From: Trichocoleus desertorum ATA4-8-CV12
GTDB lineage: Bacteria; Cyanobacteriota; Cyanobacteriia; FACHB-46
Length of the DNA stretch: 64,000 nt
Reading direction: 5' to 3'
Assembly (NCBI GenBank): GCA_019358975.1
Contig: JAHHIL010000018.1
Location: 1-64,000 of the forward strand
The notes under the pieces: generated by a model
What the model saw: the letters and a program-made list of their open reading frames with translations, nothing else
Databases searched by the model: none
Told to the model about the DNA's origin: nothing
Made by a program: the position numbers and the translations under genes
Shown here: positions 55,800-64,000 of the stretch, piece after piece
Numbering within the stretch: the stretch's first letter is position 1
Layout of the letters: each line of letters begins with the position of its first letter

Positions 55800-55868
55800 A
55801 AAGCTTGGGGGCACTTGCCCCCAAACCCCCGCTGAGGAACGGTTGCGTCCCCCAGACCCCCTCCAAAT
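55800..55868 (-). repeat. dispersed GC-rich repeat, family B, copy 2
   Basis: Read on the minus strand this copy gives tttggagggggtctggggga, then cgcaaccgttcctcagcggg, then a gggggca...tgccccc hairpin, matching copy 1 at 11899-11965. It begins 20 bases after mfd and could terminate its transcript. Confidence 0.7.
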
Positions 55869-55947
55869 GAGTCTAGCTATGGGTGTTTCGATGTTTGGGC
55901 TGTAGTAGCTGTTGGCTCTTGCTTCCTGACTCCTGATTTCTGACTCC

Positions 55948-56484
55948 TCACTTCTTTTCACACCGGGGATCGTAATAAAGCTGAATGAAGTCGGCGAATT
56001 GTTTGTAGCCCATGCGGGTGAAGCTGGTGGCAATGCCGTCTCCTAGGCAGTATTGGTAGTCGTAGATGGTGGTGTTGCCTGTGAACTGGGTTGATAGTTC
56101 CTGCCAAGTGGGGGGTTGGTAGCCAAAAACGAATTGGAAGAATTTGGCGGCTTCTGCTTGGTCGTAGGTGAAGTCGTCAACGTTGGGATTGGCAGCTACG
56201 TTCAGGTTGATGTATTTGGCGCGGTTATTGACGAAGGTAATTGACCACGCAGTTTGAGGAAATTGAGGAAACAGTTGGCGCAACTGAGTGGCGGAGTAAG
56301 TATAAGTAACGCCATCTGGAGTGGTAAGGCGAGTCTGATGGCGGCCAAAGGTGCGCTCAATAGTTTGAGGGGTTTGATTCAGCACGGGTTGGCCTGCTCT
56401 AGCCGAGCCTACAAAGAGACTTGCTAGGGCTAGCCCGCTTAGAGCTAAGCCACAAAAAAAGGTACGAGTCACAGCGATCGCCAT
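55948..56484 (-). CDS. hypothetical exported protein
   Basis: The 178-residue protein has a clear signal peptide (about 1-30, LALASLFVGSARA cleaving before GQPVLN). The mature part of about 148 residues is polar and beta-rich, with TPDGVTYTYSATQLRQLFP and a single Cys pair near the end (YQYCLGDG, YDPRCEKK) that could form a disulfide. It is not recognised. It should be periplasmic or secreted. Confidence 0.65.
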   Translation of the reverse strand: MAIAVTRTFFCGLALSGLALASLFVGSARAGQPVLNQTPQTIERTFGRHQTRLTTPDGVTYTYSATQLRQLFPQFPQTAWSITFVNNRAKYINLNVAANPNVDDFTYDQAEAAKFFQFVFGYQPPTWQELSTQFTGNTTIYDYQYCLGDGIATSFTRMGYKQFADFIQLYYDPRCEKK

Positions 56485-56720
56485 AGCAGATTAAAACCTG
56501 ATAACTATAGAAATTTGATTAAGGTCTCATCACAGAAATTAAGACCCAATACAAGTTTAAAAGGTTTCTATTGCGTCATTTTTCACACCCTCAACTGGAT
56601 AAAAACTTTCTAAGTTCATTGAACTTAAAGTCATATTATTGATTTCTATTCCCAGGCAGAGCGACGACAAAAATTTATAATGAAGGTTTGACACTTGTTA
56701 TCCTTGGCCTGTAGCTTCCT

Positions 56721-58079
56721 ATGACCACCTCTTCTCGCCGCTATCACATCACTACTTTTGGTTGTCAGATGAATAAGGCTGACTCCGAGCGCATGGCTGG
56801 CATCTTAGAAGACATGGGCTTTCAGTGGTCAGAGGACCCGAATGAGGCCAGTCTCATTCTCTATAACACCTGCACGATTCGAGATAACGCAGAACAAAAA
56901 GTTTATTCCTACTTAGGTCGGCAAGCTCGCAGGAAACATGAGCAGCCTGACTTGACCTTAGTGGTAGCGGGTTGTGTGGCTCAGCAAGAAGGCGAATCCC
57001 TGTTACGGCGGGTGCCAGAACTGGATCTAGTAATGGGACCCCAGCATGCCAACCGCTTACAAGATCTCCTAGAGCAAGTCTTCAGTGGCAATCAGGTGGT
57101 AGCGACAGAAGCTGTCCATATTTTTGAGGACATTACTAAGCCCCGACGCGACAGTAAAGTGACTGCTTGGGTGAATGTAATCTATGGCTGCAACGAACGC
57201 TGCACTTACTGTGTAGTTCCTGGAGTCCGAGGCATTGAACAGTCTCGTACCCCCGAAGCAATCCGAGCTGAAATTGAGGAACTAGGGCGGCAAGGATACA
57301 AAGAAATTACGCTGTTGGGTCAAAACATTGATGCTTACGGGCGCGATCTGCCTGGGGCCACTCCCGAAGGTCGGCATCAACATACCCTCACCGATCTCCT
57401 CTACTATGTGCATGATGTTCCTAGCATTGAGCGGATTCGCTTTGCCACGAGCCATCCCCGCTACTTTACGGAGCGCTTAATCAAGGCTTGTGCCGAGCTG
57501 CCAAAAGTTTGTGAGCACTTCCACATCCCCTTCCAGTCTGGAGATAATGAAGTTCTCAAGGCCATGTCTCGCGGCTACACCCAAGAAAAATACCGTCGCA
57601 TCATCGACACGATTCGCAGCTATATGCCCGACGCCTCGATTAGTGCCGATGCGATCGTGGCCTTTCCCGGTGAGACCGAAGCGCAATTTGAGAATACCCT
57701 GAAGCTGGTCGATGAGATTGGCTTTGACTTACTCAACACAGCCGCTTACTCGCCACGCCCTGGCACTCCTGCGGCCATTTGGGACAACCAACTCAGCGAG
57801 GAAGTCAAGAGCGATCGCCTGCAACGCCTTAATCATCTAGTCAACACCAAAGCCGCCGAGCGATCGCAGCGCTACCTAGGCCGCATCGAAGAAGTCTTGG
57901 TAGAAGATCAAAATGGCAAAGATCCCACGCAAGTCATGGGTCGCACCCGTGGCAACCGTCTCACCTTCTTCCCTGGTGACATCAACACGCTCAAAGGCCA
58001 GGTTGTTCAAGTCAAAATCACTGAAGTGCGAGCTTTCAGCCTGACGGGTCAACCTGTCGTGCCCGCTGTTTGCGCTTAG
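56721..58079 (+). CDS. miaB: tRNA-2-methylthio-N6-dimethylallyladenosine synthase
   Basis: MiaB adds a methylthio group to i6A37 of tRNAs. The 452-residue radical-SAM enzyme has the auxiliary-cluster cysteines Cys15, Cys51 and Cys85 and the SAM-cluster motif CNERCTYC (Cys157, 161, 164). The UPF0004 domain (about 6-120), the radical-SAM TIM barrel (about 145-370) and a C-terminal TRAM domain (about 380-445) are all present. The start ATG at 56721 gives [18 protein letters not shown]. Its stop lies 15 bases from the first hairpin of the RNA-like element. Confidence 0.97.
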   Translation: MTTSSRRYHITTFGCQMNKADSERMAGILEDMGFQWSEDPNEASLILYNTCTIRDNAEQKVYSYLGRQARRKHEQPDLTLVVAGCVAQQEGESLLRRVPELDLVMGPQHANRLQDLLEQVFSGNQVVATEAVHIFEDITKPRRDSKVTAWVNVIYGCNERCTYCVVPGVRGIEQSRTPEAIRAEIEELGRQGYKEITLLGQNIDAYGRDLPGATPEGRHQHTLTDLLYYVHDVPSIERIRFATSHPRYFTERLIKACAELPKVCEHFHIPFQSGDNEVLKAMSRGYTQEKYRRIIDTIRSYMPDASISADAIVAFPGETEAQFENTLKLVDEIGFDLLNTAAYSPRPGTPAAIWDNQLSEEVKSDRLQRLNHLVNTKAAERSQRYLGRIEEVLVEDQNGKDPTQVMGRTRGNRLTFFPGDINTLKGQVVQVKITEVRAFSLTGQPVVPAVCA

Positions 58080-58080
58080 C

Positions 58081-58126
58081 TAGCGACGGAAGCCCCGCGC
58101 TGTACTTGAAAAGTTAGCGTCGGGAT
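58081..58126 (+). other. IS200/IS605-like end hairpin, copy 1
   Basis: Directly after miaB, GACGGAAGCCCCGCGCTGTA is followed by a loop and then TTAGCGTCGGG. The pairing is CCCGCGCT with AGCGTCGGG (58094-58124). The same GGAAGCCC / CGCTGTA / AGCGTCGGG pattern is repeated at 58571-58608. Confidence 0.6.
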
Positions 58127-58231
58127 AGGGAGTCCGGCGATGAGGAGTCTCACCCCGAACGATGCCACAGGCGGGTGGAGTAGGTGAGCGACGAATCGCC
58201 AATCTATCGAGCAAATAAAAGGCTTGAAGTC

Positions 58232-58260
58232 TTTTCATGGCAAGGATTTCAGGGTATAAT
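58232..58260 (+). promoter_or_regulatory. sigma70-type promoter upstream of the structured RNA
   Basis: A TATAAT box at 58255-58260 and a TTTTCA -35 at 58232-58237 are separated by 17 bases. Predicted transcription starts at about 58267 and reads to the right, not into a protein gene but into the hairpin-rich segment. Confidence 0.6.
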
Positions 58261-58266
58261 ACAGAT

Positions 58267-58616
58267 GGTTTAACAACCCACCTGACCGCATCGAACAGAC
58301 AGGCAAACTTCAAAGTAGAGGTTCGACTCTTGCCGCAGGCAGATCGGTAGCTCAGGGAAGCTGTTTTCTCCAACTGGTCGCCATTGCGTAAATCCAAGAG
58401 AAACAAAAGCAAAAGTTATCAACCTGCGGAAGGCGGGTTGCTGCCTGGGTGGTAGGCAACTATCACGGGAGTCAGTGGGATGTGCTGTTAATACAGGCAT
58501 GACCAAAACCTCCAGAAGCTGCGTCAGACCAGTACTTTGCTTGCAAGGTGGAGGCAGCGGCTGTTGAAACAGGAAGCCCGTGCTGTATTGCTTGCAATCA
58601 GCGTCGGGTACTTCAC
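58267..58616 (+). ncRNA. candidate stand-alone HEARO/OMEGA-like guide RNA
   Basis: About 350 nt of non-coding sequence is rich in hairpins. These include AGAG-GTTCGA-CTCT (58317-58330), CCTGC-GGAAG-GCGGG (near 58422-58436), GTTGCTGCCT with AGGCAAC just after it, CCTCCA paired with TGGAGG, and the final CCCG-GCTG...CAGC-CGGG hairpin (58577-58608). The order GTTCGACT, CCGCAGGCA, TCGG, AAGCTGT agrees, from memory, with the scaffold of IscB omega RNAs (HEARO). The final hairpin followed by TACTTCAC resembles IS200/IS605 ends. In IscB RNAs the guide is the 5' end, here about 58267-58282. No iscB, isrB or tnpB frame is present. It could instead be a relic MITE. Confidence 0.55.
58571..58616 (+). 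other. IS200/IS605-like end hairpin, copy 2
   Basis: AGGAAGCCCGTGCTGTATTG, then a loop, then CAGCGTCGGGTACTTCAC. The inner stem ATTGC/GCAAT extends the outer CCCG...CGGG stem. This is the 3' end of the RNA-like element and the better-preserved copy of the hairpin after miaB. Confidence 0.6.
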
Positions 58617-58743
58617 TGTCGTTGATTATCAAGCTAGCGATCGCTCATCCAGCAATCCCAAAAAATTGTTCGCAATTGCTTCTGGCAAGCCGAGGCGGGT
58701 GTGATACGCTAGCTGCGATAGATTGTGCCGGAAGGATTCAGTC

Positions 58744-59811
58744 ATGACGAAGCTGCGGGTGGGGTTGCTGTTTGGAGGTTGCTCAGGGGAGCATGAAGTT
58801 TCGATTCGTTCGGCCCGCGCGATCGCTAACGCTTTAAAGACAGAGCCAAATCCTAGCAAGTACAAAGTGTCGCCTTTTTACATCCAAAAAGATGGCTGTT
58901 GGCAAGCTCCAGAAGTCGCTCAGTCAGTTCTAGACTCTGGTGTGCCCTTATCTTCTGAGGAAGCATCCTCAACTGCTACTCGCGCTCACCTTTGGCAATT
59001 TCCACCCCTAGCTGCCGAAATTGATGTTTGGTTTCCCATCCTCCACGGGCCTAATGGGGAAGATGGTACGATTCAGGGTTTGTTGCAGTTGATGCAAGTA
59101 CCCTATGTTGGGTCAGGGGTGCTGGCTTCCTCGGTAGGAATGGACAAGATTGCCATGAAGAGCGCTTTTGCTCAGGCAGGATTGGCGCAAGTTAAATATA
59201 TGACAGTCAATCGTTCGCAGGTTTGGTCGAATCCTTGTGTTTACCCGAAACTATGCGACGAAATTGAAGCAACATTAGGTTATCCCTGTTTTGTTAAGCC
59301 TGCTAACCTAGGTTCCTCAGTCGGTATTGCTAAGGTGCGATCGCGGGCTCAACTCGAAGCAGCGTTAGACAGTGCCGCTAGTTACGATCGCCGCTTGATT
59401 GTAGAAGCTGGAGTCGTGGCTAGAGAAGTGGAATGTGCGGTTTTAGGTAACGATCAAGCGCAAGCTTCTATCGTAGGGGAGATCACTTACACTAGTGACT
59501 TCTACGACTATGAAACGAAATACACCGAAGGGCGAGCCGATTTGCTCATTCCTGCTCCCCTACCGGAGACGATCGCTGATCAAGTGCAAGCAATGGCCTT
59601 ACAAGCATTTGCAGCAGTTGATGCAGCGGGATTAGCGCGAGTTGACTTCTTCTATGTGGAGTCTACGGGGGAAGTGTTGATTAACGAAATCAATACATTA
59701 CCTGGCTTTACTGCTACTAGCATGTATCCTCAATTGTGGGCAGCTAGTGGGGTTAACTTCCCGACCCTAGTCGATCAACTGATTCAGTTCGCCTTGGAGC
59801 GACATTCTTAA
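58744..59811 (+). CDS. ddl: D-alanine--D-alanine ligase
   Basis: Ddl joins two D-Ala for peptidoglycan precursor synthesis. The protein has 355 residues from the ATG at 58744, which has GGAAGGA about eight bases upstream. It has the ATP-grasp organisation with [17 protein letters not shown] at the start, [17 protein letters not shown]-type motif ([12 protein letters not shown], about 100), [17 protein letters not shown] (about 185-200) and [17 protein letters not shown] (about 315-331). It carries the Tyr-type active-site context SMYPQLW seen in D-Ala-D-Ala enzymes. Confidence 0.96.
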   Translation: MTKLRVGLLFGGCSGEHEVSIRSARAIANALKTEPNPSKYKVSPFYIQKDGCWQAPEVAQSVLDSGVPLSSEEASSTATRAHLWQFPPLAAEIDVWFPILHGPNGEDGTIQGLLQLMQVPYVGSGVLASSVGMDKIAMKSAFAQAGLAQVKYMTVNRSQVWSNPCVYPKLCDEIEATLGYPCFVKPANLGSSVGIAKVRSRAQLEAALDSAASYDRRLIVEAGVVAREVECAVLGNDQAQASIVGEITYTSDFYDYETKYTEGRADLLIPAPLPETIADQVQAMALQAFAAVDAAGLARVDFFYVESTGEVLINEINTLPGFTATSMYPQLWAASGVNFPTLVDQLIQFALERHS

Positions 59812-59961
59812 AGCCAACTTCCAAATTTTTGGTTCTAATCTTTAGTTCCAAATTTTTGGCCAGAAAGCGATCGCTTCAGTACAATCAGAGGCAAATGGGC
59901 ATTCTAGCTAAAGCCTCAATCCTGACCACTTTGGACTCCCTAGCCAAGAAGTAAAGTAGCT

Positions 59962-60639
59962 ATGGTTAACCAGACTCATCCTCATCGGACTCAGCGACCG
60001 CTTTTGGACAGTACGGCACAAATCGTCCAAAAGTATCCTTTTATCCTTTGGGGAATCTCCCTAGTTCTGGTACTGCTGCTAGGAGGAGTTGCGCTTAAAA
60101 AGCTGATTTACCCTGGTCCCATTGAACCCACAGAGCCAGGAATAGCCACGGCTCCAGCAAAGCCGCAACCCCCTGAATTGGATGAGAAAGATCTCAATCT
60201 ATTGCTGTTTGGAGCTGTGGCTCTTGGTTGTGCAGCAGGTTCTATCCTCATTTCTCGACGGATTGAGCAGGGAGAATCTCGGCCCAACTCGCAACCCAAT
60301 TTATCCCAGCTCAAGTCGCAACAGCGAGCGATGCTATCGCGCTCACCTGCCCCTGAGAAACGCCAGTCTGCTAAAGCGACTCGTCGTTCTAGCTCACCAA
60401 CGCGGCGCAAAAAAGTGGGGACAGTGGCAGGGCAGCGATCGCAGGGTGCAACTGCTACGGTTGTTTCCACAGAACCGATGCGGATGCGTCAGGCAGAATA
60501 CGCCACAGCATCAGTGGTCATAGAACCAGTCGTCACCGTGGTTCCGGAGAACGAAAGCCATCCGCTCGATTGGGGCGAAGCTAACTTGGCTGACATGATG
60601 GATATCCGTAAGCAGAAACCGCTTTCTTCTTTGCTCTAG
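59962..60639 (+). CDS. hypothetical protein with two membrane helices
   Basis: The 225-residue protein has helices at about 27-48 (YPFILWGISLVLVLLLGGVAL) and 78-95 (LLLFGAVALGCAAGSIL), joined by a Pro-rich loop. A long basic, Ser/Arg-rich disordered tail follows (KATRRSSSPTRRKKVG). The C-terminal 20 residues are more ordered (DWGEANLADMMDIRKQKPLSSLL). I do not recognise it. The basic tail would face the cytoplasm or stroma and could bind nucleic acid or lipid. Confidence 0.55.
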   Translation: MVNQTHPHRTQRPLLDSTAQIVQKYPFILWGISLVLVLLLGGVALKKLIYPGPIEPTEPGIATAPAKPQPPELDEKDLNLLLFGAVALGCAAGSILISRRIEQGESRPNSQPNLSQLKSQQRAMLSRSPAPEKRQSAKATRRSSSPTRRKKVGTVAGQRSQGATATVVSTEPMRMRQAEYATASVVIEPVVTVVPENESHPLDWGEANLADMMDIRKQKPLSSLL

Positions 60640-60812
60640 CATCATCTATAGCCCTGGTAGAGCCCTGGAGTGTTAGCTTTTGGCAAACTCGTGCCTGTCA
60701 GAGCGATCGCTTTGCCTGCAAGTTGTCGTACCTCTCAGAACCAGTGTCACCGATACTGGTAATGGAGCAGATCGTTGTTTCTGCTCTGGCTCCTTGATTT
60801 GCGGATTGCTGT

Positions 60813-61679
60813 ATGGGTACCGTTTGGGAATTAGATTTTTATTCACGTCCGATTTTGGACGAAAGCGGCAAGAAGCTGTGGGAAATATTGGTATGTGAAA
60901 GCCCCTCAGAGGCCAACCACCAAGCCGAAACCTTTTTTCGCTACGCCCAGTACTGCCCTAGCACCCAGGTAAACTCTTTGTGGTTGCAGGAAGCTTTGCA
61001 AAATGCGATCGCCCAAGCTCCTCAGCCCCCCGATGAGATTCACTTCTTTCGTCGTCAGATGACGAACATGATCAACAAAGCCTGCGAAGACTTAGGCATT
61101 GCTTGTGAAGTGAGCCGTCGGACATTTGCGCTCAACCATTGGTTGCAAGAGCGCGAACAAGTGGTTTATCCCGGTCATCCAGATTTTCAACCGGGGGTGA
61201 ATCCGTCCGTTAGTTACGAAACTAGAACACCGCAACCCTTACCGGATGCACTAGTGGGCCAGCAGTGGGCTTTCGTCAGCTTGGAGGCTAGCGCCTTGGC
61301 TGAGATGTCAGAGTGGGAAATTGCCTTTACCAGAGCTTTTCCGCTAGAAATACTCAAATTAGCGCCCGATACCAAGATTCCAGGGCTGATCATTTTTTCC
61401 TATAGAGCTTTGGCCCTAGCTGGCTGGATGTCTGGGTTAGAGTTGGCGTTTCTCAAAATGGATACTAGCGCAGCCAAACCAAGATTGTTGCTAGAAACGG
61501 GGATGAGCGATCGCTGGATTTTGGCCAATCTCGCCACACCTCAGCTACAAATGGAAGCTCAAGGATTTGAGCAGGCCAAAGCAGCCGCACAGCAGGTGCA
61601 TTTCCTGGCAGTACAGTCTGATCCGGAAGCAGAATCTTTTGCAGGCTTTTGGTTACTACAGGAACTGAATCTCGCTTAA
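60813..61679 (+). CDS. tab2: Tab2/Atab2-family (DUF1092) RNA-binding protein
   Basis: The 288-residue protein begins with the family signature TVWELDFYSRPI and has EILVCES, FFRRQMTNMI, CEVSRRTFALNHWLQERE and VYPGHPDFQPGV. Tab2 in Chlamydomonas and Atab2 in Arabidopsis activate translation of photosystem I mRNAs. The cyanobacterial homologue is assumed to act on photosystem transcripts, though this is less studied. Length matches the family. It stands alone. Confidence 0.9.
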   Translation: MGTVWELDFYSRPILDESGKKLWEILVCESPSEANHQAETFFRYAQYCPSTQVNSLWLQEALQNAIAQAPQPPDEIHFFRRQMTNMINKACEDLGIACEVSRRTFALNHWLQEREQVVYPGHPDFQPGVNPSVSYETRTPQPLPDALVGQQWAFVSLEASALAEMSEWEIAFTRAFPLEILKLAPDTKIPGLIIFSYRALALAGWMSGLELAFLKMDTSAAKPRLLLETGMSDRWILANLATPQLQMEAQGFEQAKAAAQQVHFLAVQSDPEAESFAGFWLLQELNLA

Positions 61680-61789
61680 ATTGGGTTCCAATCTAGCGTA
61701 AAGTGATCCCAGGTGGAAGAAGTGACGCGATTAATCAGTCACGTAAACTCTGCCTGCTTCCCAGTTAGCTTCACTCGTCCACAGATTTT

Positions 61790-63124
61790 ATGGGTCTTGA
61801 CGAACTACAGCCAGAGATGCCAGCAGAACAACTGTTGGAGCTAGCCGCCCGCGCAGGTGCAGAAGCAGCGGAAGTGTTTCAATCGCGATCGCTTTCCCGT
61901 CCTGTTTTCTTTGAAGCCAATCGCCTCAAGCAGCTAGAGAGTACCCAGGCCGAGGGCACAGCCTTGCGCCTTTGGAAGGATGGTCGTCCCGGTTTAGCCG
62001 TGGCCTATGGTCCTGTAGAGCCACAGGCATTGGTAGAGCGGGCCTTAGCGCTTAGCGAACTCAATGAGCCAGAGACAATCGAGCTGACGGCAGGCTCCAA
62101 AGTCTTTTACCCCGATGTGGGAGAAGCGATCGCAATTGAGCAACTCGTCGGTTGGGGCAAAGAAGCGATCGCCCTAGTCCGGGAAGCTTATCCAGAAAGC
62201 TTGTGTACGGCTGAATGGGAGTGCGAAGCGGAGAGTACCCGCTTGATCAACTCAGAAGGGTTAGATTTTAGCTACACCGATACTACGCTCAGCTGTTTTC
62301 TGTCAGCGGAGTGGATTCGGGGGGATGATTTTCTCAGCGTCTCGGATGGACAAATTCAGCGCGGCAACTTAGACCCCGTGGCTCTGGCTCAAGAAGTGCT
62401 GCAACGCTTGGATTGGGCAAAAGAAAATGTGCCATCTCCGAATGGTCGAGTCCCCATTTTATTTACCTCCAAAGCAGCTGATATGCTCTGGGGCACAGTA
62501 CAGGCAGCACTCAGCGGCAAGCAGGTGATTGAACGCGCCTCGCCTTGGAGCGATCGCCTAGGAGAACAAGTCGTCTCCGATGCGCTAACAATCTCTCAGC
62601 ATCCCAATCGTGGCCCCTTTAGCTGCCCCTTTGATGATGAAGGCACGCCCACTCGCCCCCTCGTTTTCATCCAAGATGGGATTCTGCAACTGTTCTACAC
62701 CGATCGCACCAGCGGGCGTCTTCTGGGGAGCGGCACCACAGGCAACGGCTTCCGTCCAGGTCTAGGCAGCTATCCCACTCCAGGTTTATTTAATTTGTTG
62801 ATTGAGCCGAGTGCAATGATGACTAACACAACTGCCGACAAGTCCCTCCTAGGCTTGATCGCCAGCTTGGATGAAGGCTTAGTGCTTGATCAGATGCTGG
62901 GGGGTGGCGCAGGCATTTCGGGGGATTTCTCGGTGAATGTGGATTTAGGCTACCGAGTCAAGCAAGGTCAGATTGTAGGCCGCGTCAAAGACACCATGAT
63001 TTCAGGCAATGTCTACACAGCGCTCAAGCAACTCGTAGAGATTGGCGGAGATGCTGATTGGAACGGCTCTTGCTACACTCCTTCGCTGATTGTGGAAGGG
63101 CTGTCTGTCACAGGTCGGCAGTAA
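61790..63124 (+). CDS. TldD/PmbA-family protease subunit (PmbA/TldE-like)
   Basis: The 444-residue protein has the PmbA-type N-terminal half (LLELAARAGAEAAEVFQSRS, EGTALRLWKDGRPGLAVAYG) and the C-terminal half with DEGTPTRPLVFIQDGILQLFYTDR and GLGSYPTPGLFNLLIEPS. It lacks the HExxxH zinc motif of TldD, which fits the non-catalytic TldE/PmbA partner. In E. coli TldD/TldE processes microcin B17 and CcdA. Here the role is unknown. The TldD partner is not in the window. Confidence 0.9.
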   Translation: MGLDELQPEMPAEQLLELAARAGAEAAEVFQSRSLSRPVFFEANRLKQLESTQAEGTALRLWKDGRPGLAVAYGPVEPQALVERALALSELNEPETIELTAGSKVFYPDVGEAIAIEQLVGWGKEAIALVREAYPESLCTAEWECEAESTRLINSEGLDFSYTDTTLSCFLSAEWIRGDDFLSVSDGQIQRGNLDPVALAQEVLQRLDWAKENVPSPNGRVPILFTSKAADMLWGTVQAALSGKQVIERASPWSDRLGEQVVSDALTISQHPNRGPFSCPFDDEGTPTRPLVFIQDGILQLFYTDRTSGRLLGSGTTGNGFRPGLGSYPTPGLFNLLIEPSAMMTNTTADKSLLGLIASLDEGLVLDQMLGGGAGISGDFSVNVDLGYRVKQGQIVGRVKDTMISGNVYTALKQLVEIGGDADWNGSCYTPSLIVEGLSVTGRQ

Positions 63125-63493
63125 GGGCGACAGTAAGGGCCACAAAGTACTATATGGGAGGGAGCGATCGCTCAGCTTGATCGTTAGTTCACTCCCAAAG
63201 CTTGGGCACCTTTGATGCAGGTTGAGTCAATTTCCAATGCAGATTGCTCAAAGGTGAACCTCTACACAGCAATTTTTCGTCCGATACTAAAACTAGTACT
63301 TCACCACATGGTTTTGATCGGTGATTGGGGGTAAGTTTTACCTGCCTCCACCGCCTGCCAAACCCTCCATCGACTGTGGCAGAGTCCTAGAAGTTTATGC
63401 AGCCAATCTAAGCGAGGGGCTGCTCGCTGCTGAGTTGGCTCTTGGCAAAGTCATCCAGGCTTAATCCGCTATCTACTACTGAGCTGCGGCCTG
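63125..63493. other. intergenic region with an inverted repeat
   Basis: The 369-base gap contains a nine-base inverted repeat, CACCTTTGA at 63207-63215 and TCAAAGGTG at 63248-63256, flanking 32 bases that could form a terminator-like stem without a T-run. I see nothing else. Confidence 0.45.
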
Positions 63494-64000
63494 ATGTGGT
63501 ATCTCTCTCTTCCCCAGCATCTCCGTCAATTTCTGCGGCCCAAACGCCTCGCGATTTTTGAGGCTTGCGCCATTGGTTTAGTCTCTGCCCTAGCAGCCGT
63601 CTTACTCAAGCAAGGAGCAGGCTGGGTGGGAGGCTGGCGCATCGCCGCCACTCATGAGTTTCCAGCTTGGATAGTTTTGCCCTGCATTGGTTTAGTGGGC
63701 GGTGGCTTGACGGGATGGTTGATTCAGCGCTTAGCACCGGAAGCGTCAGGCAGTGGCATTCCTCAGGTAAAAGCAGCCCTGGCCTATGTACCGATCGCCC
63801 TCAATCTGCGAGTGGCATTGGTCAAGCTAGCGAGCACTATGTTATCGCTGGGGTCTGGATTAACCTTGGGACGCCAGGGGCCAACGGTGCAAGTAGGAGC
63901 AGCGTTAGCCGCACAGTTTAGCCGCTGGGTGCCCACGTCTCCCGACTATCAGCGCCAGTTACTAGCGGCTGGGGCGGCGGCGGGCTTAGCGGCTGGGTTT
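63494..64000 (+). CDS. ClC-family chloride channel/antiporter, 5' part
   Basis: The frame runs off the end of the window after 169 codons. It begins MWYLSLPQHLRQFL, has hydrophobic helices, and the ClC selectivity motifs GSGIPQVKA (about 94-102) and GRQGPTVQVGA (about 130-140). Classic exchangers have GREGP at the second motif, where the Glu is the proton-gating residue (E148 in E. coli ClC-ec1). Here it is Gln, which would predict loss of proton coupling and channel-like or fluoride/chloride leak behaviour. The rest of the protein is outside the window. Confidence 0.9.
   Translation, partial: MWYLSLPQHLRQFLRPKRLAIFEACAIGLVSALAAVLLKQGAGWVGGWRIAATHEFPAWIVLPCIGLVGGGLTGWLIQRLAPEASGSGIPQVKAALAYVPIALNLRVALVKLASTMLSLGSGLTLGRQGPTVQVGAALAAQFSRWVPTSPDYQRQLLAAGAAAGLAAGF

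Larger units (their letters stand above)
58080..58743. other. 664-base non-coding region between miaB and ddl
   Basis: This region holds two related terminal hairpins, a promoter and a structured-RNA-like stretch (see separate entries and findings). The minus-strand frames at 58080-58412 and 58270-58632 are antisense to that structure and have no protein family. Confidence 0.75.

Noticed and set aside
58317-58330. tRNA T-loop-like motif GTTCGA with a short stem
   Set aside because: There is no acceptor stem, anticodon arm or D-arm in register; it fits better as one hairpin of the structured element.
58080-58632. Minus-strand open frames (110 and 120 codons) in the miaB-ddl gap
   Set aside because: They lie antisense to the hairpin-rich segment, share no family character, and their overlap with the two hairpins explains the open frame.

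Overview
The window is chromosomal DNA from a cyanobacterium, probably a filamentous non-model one. The evidence is the dense HIP1 octamer (GCGATCGC), chlorophyll synthesis (chlM), bilin synthesis (heme oxygenase and pcyA), cyanophycin metabolism (cphB and cphA), a Tab2-type photosystem translation factor, a GUN4 domain, a DevBC-type exporter and several cyanobacterial orphan families. Gene order is mosaic with short operons. I see no transposase, integrase, rRNA, tRNA or CRISPR array, so this is mostly core genome with small accessory inserts and many short non-coding repeats.

Layout. 1-2600: remains of an amino-acid ABC transporter ATPase facing an intact fused binding-protein/permease, then a truncated MscS fragment. 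2.7-5.5 kb: a single-domain response regulator and a NACHT STAND NTPase. 6-12 kb: Mo-nitro_C protein, membrane-anchored double gamma-carbonic-anhydrase-like protein, CobW, heme oxygenase, PurE, NagA. 12-18 kb: ChlM, small membrane proteins, YebC, a sugar-type binding protein, a J-domain/GUN4 fusion, Uma2. 18.8-27 kb: the accessory-looking part, with an AT-rich HNH/coiled-coil/TPR protein, ClpB, two immunity-like genes between duplicated terminators, a methyltransferase, an orphan antitoxin-like gene and two arrays of 37-bp HIP1-containing tandem repeats. 27-32 kb: gluconokinase, a GT2-FkbM fusion and a divergent TPR-OGT. 32-40 kb: branched-chain amino-acid ABC genes, TrmD, cyanophycinase, cyanophycin synthetase, TatA. 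40-48 kb: Ser/Thr kinase, PcyA, DevC/DevB without DevA, an M15 peptidase with internal repeats. 48-58 kb: HAD phosphatase, CorC-type CBS protein, a 16-residue-repeat protein, Mfd, MiaB. 58-64 kb: a structured RNA-like element, Ddl, Tab2, PmbA/TldD and the start of a ClC protein.

Linked functions. Heme oxygenase and PcyA together convert heme to phycocyanobilin. ChlM and the GUN4-domain protein touch the Mg-porphyrin branch. CphB and CphA degrade and make the nitrogen reserve cyanophycin, and amino-acid uptake genes lie nearby. The most unusual element is at about 58.08-58.62 kb between miaB and ddl. It holds two hairpins sharing the same terminal motif, a good sigma70-type promoter and about 350 nt of hairpin-rich non-coding sequence. 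From memory it resembles HEARO/OMEGA guide RNAs of the IscB/TnpB (IS200/IS605) world, but no nuclease gene is present. Other notable items are the HNH-TPR protein, the NACHT protein and the orphan immunity-like pair.
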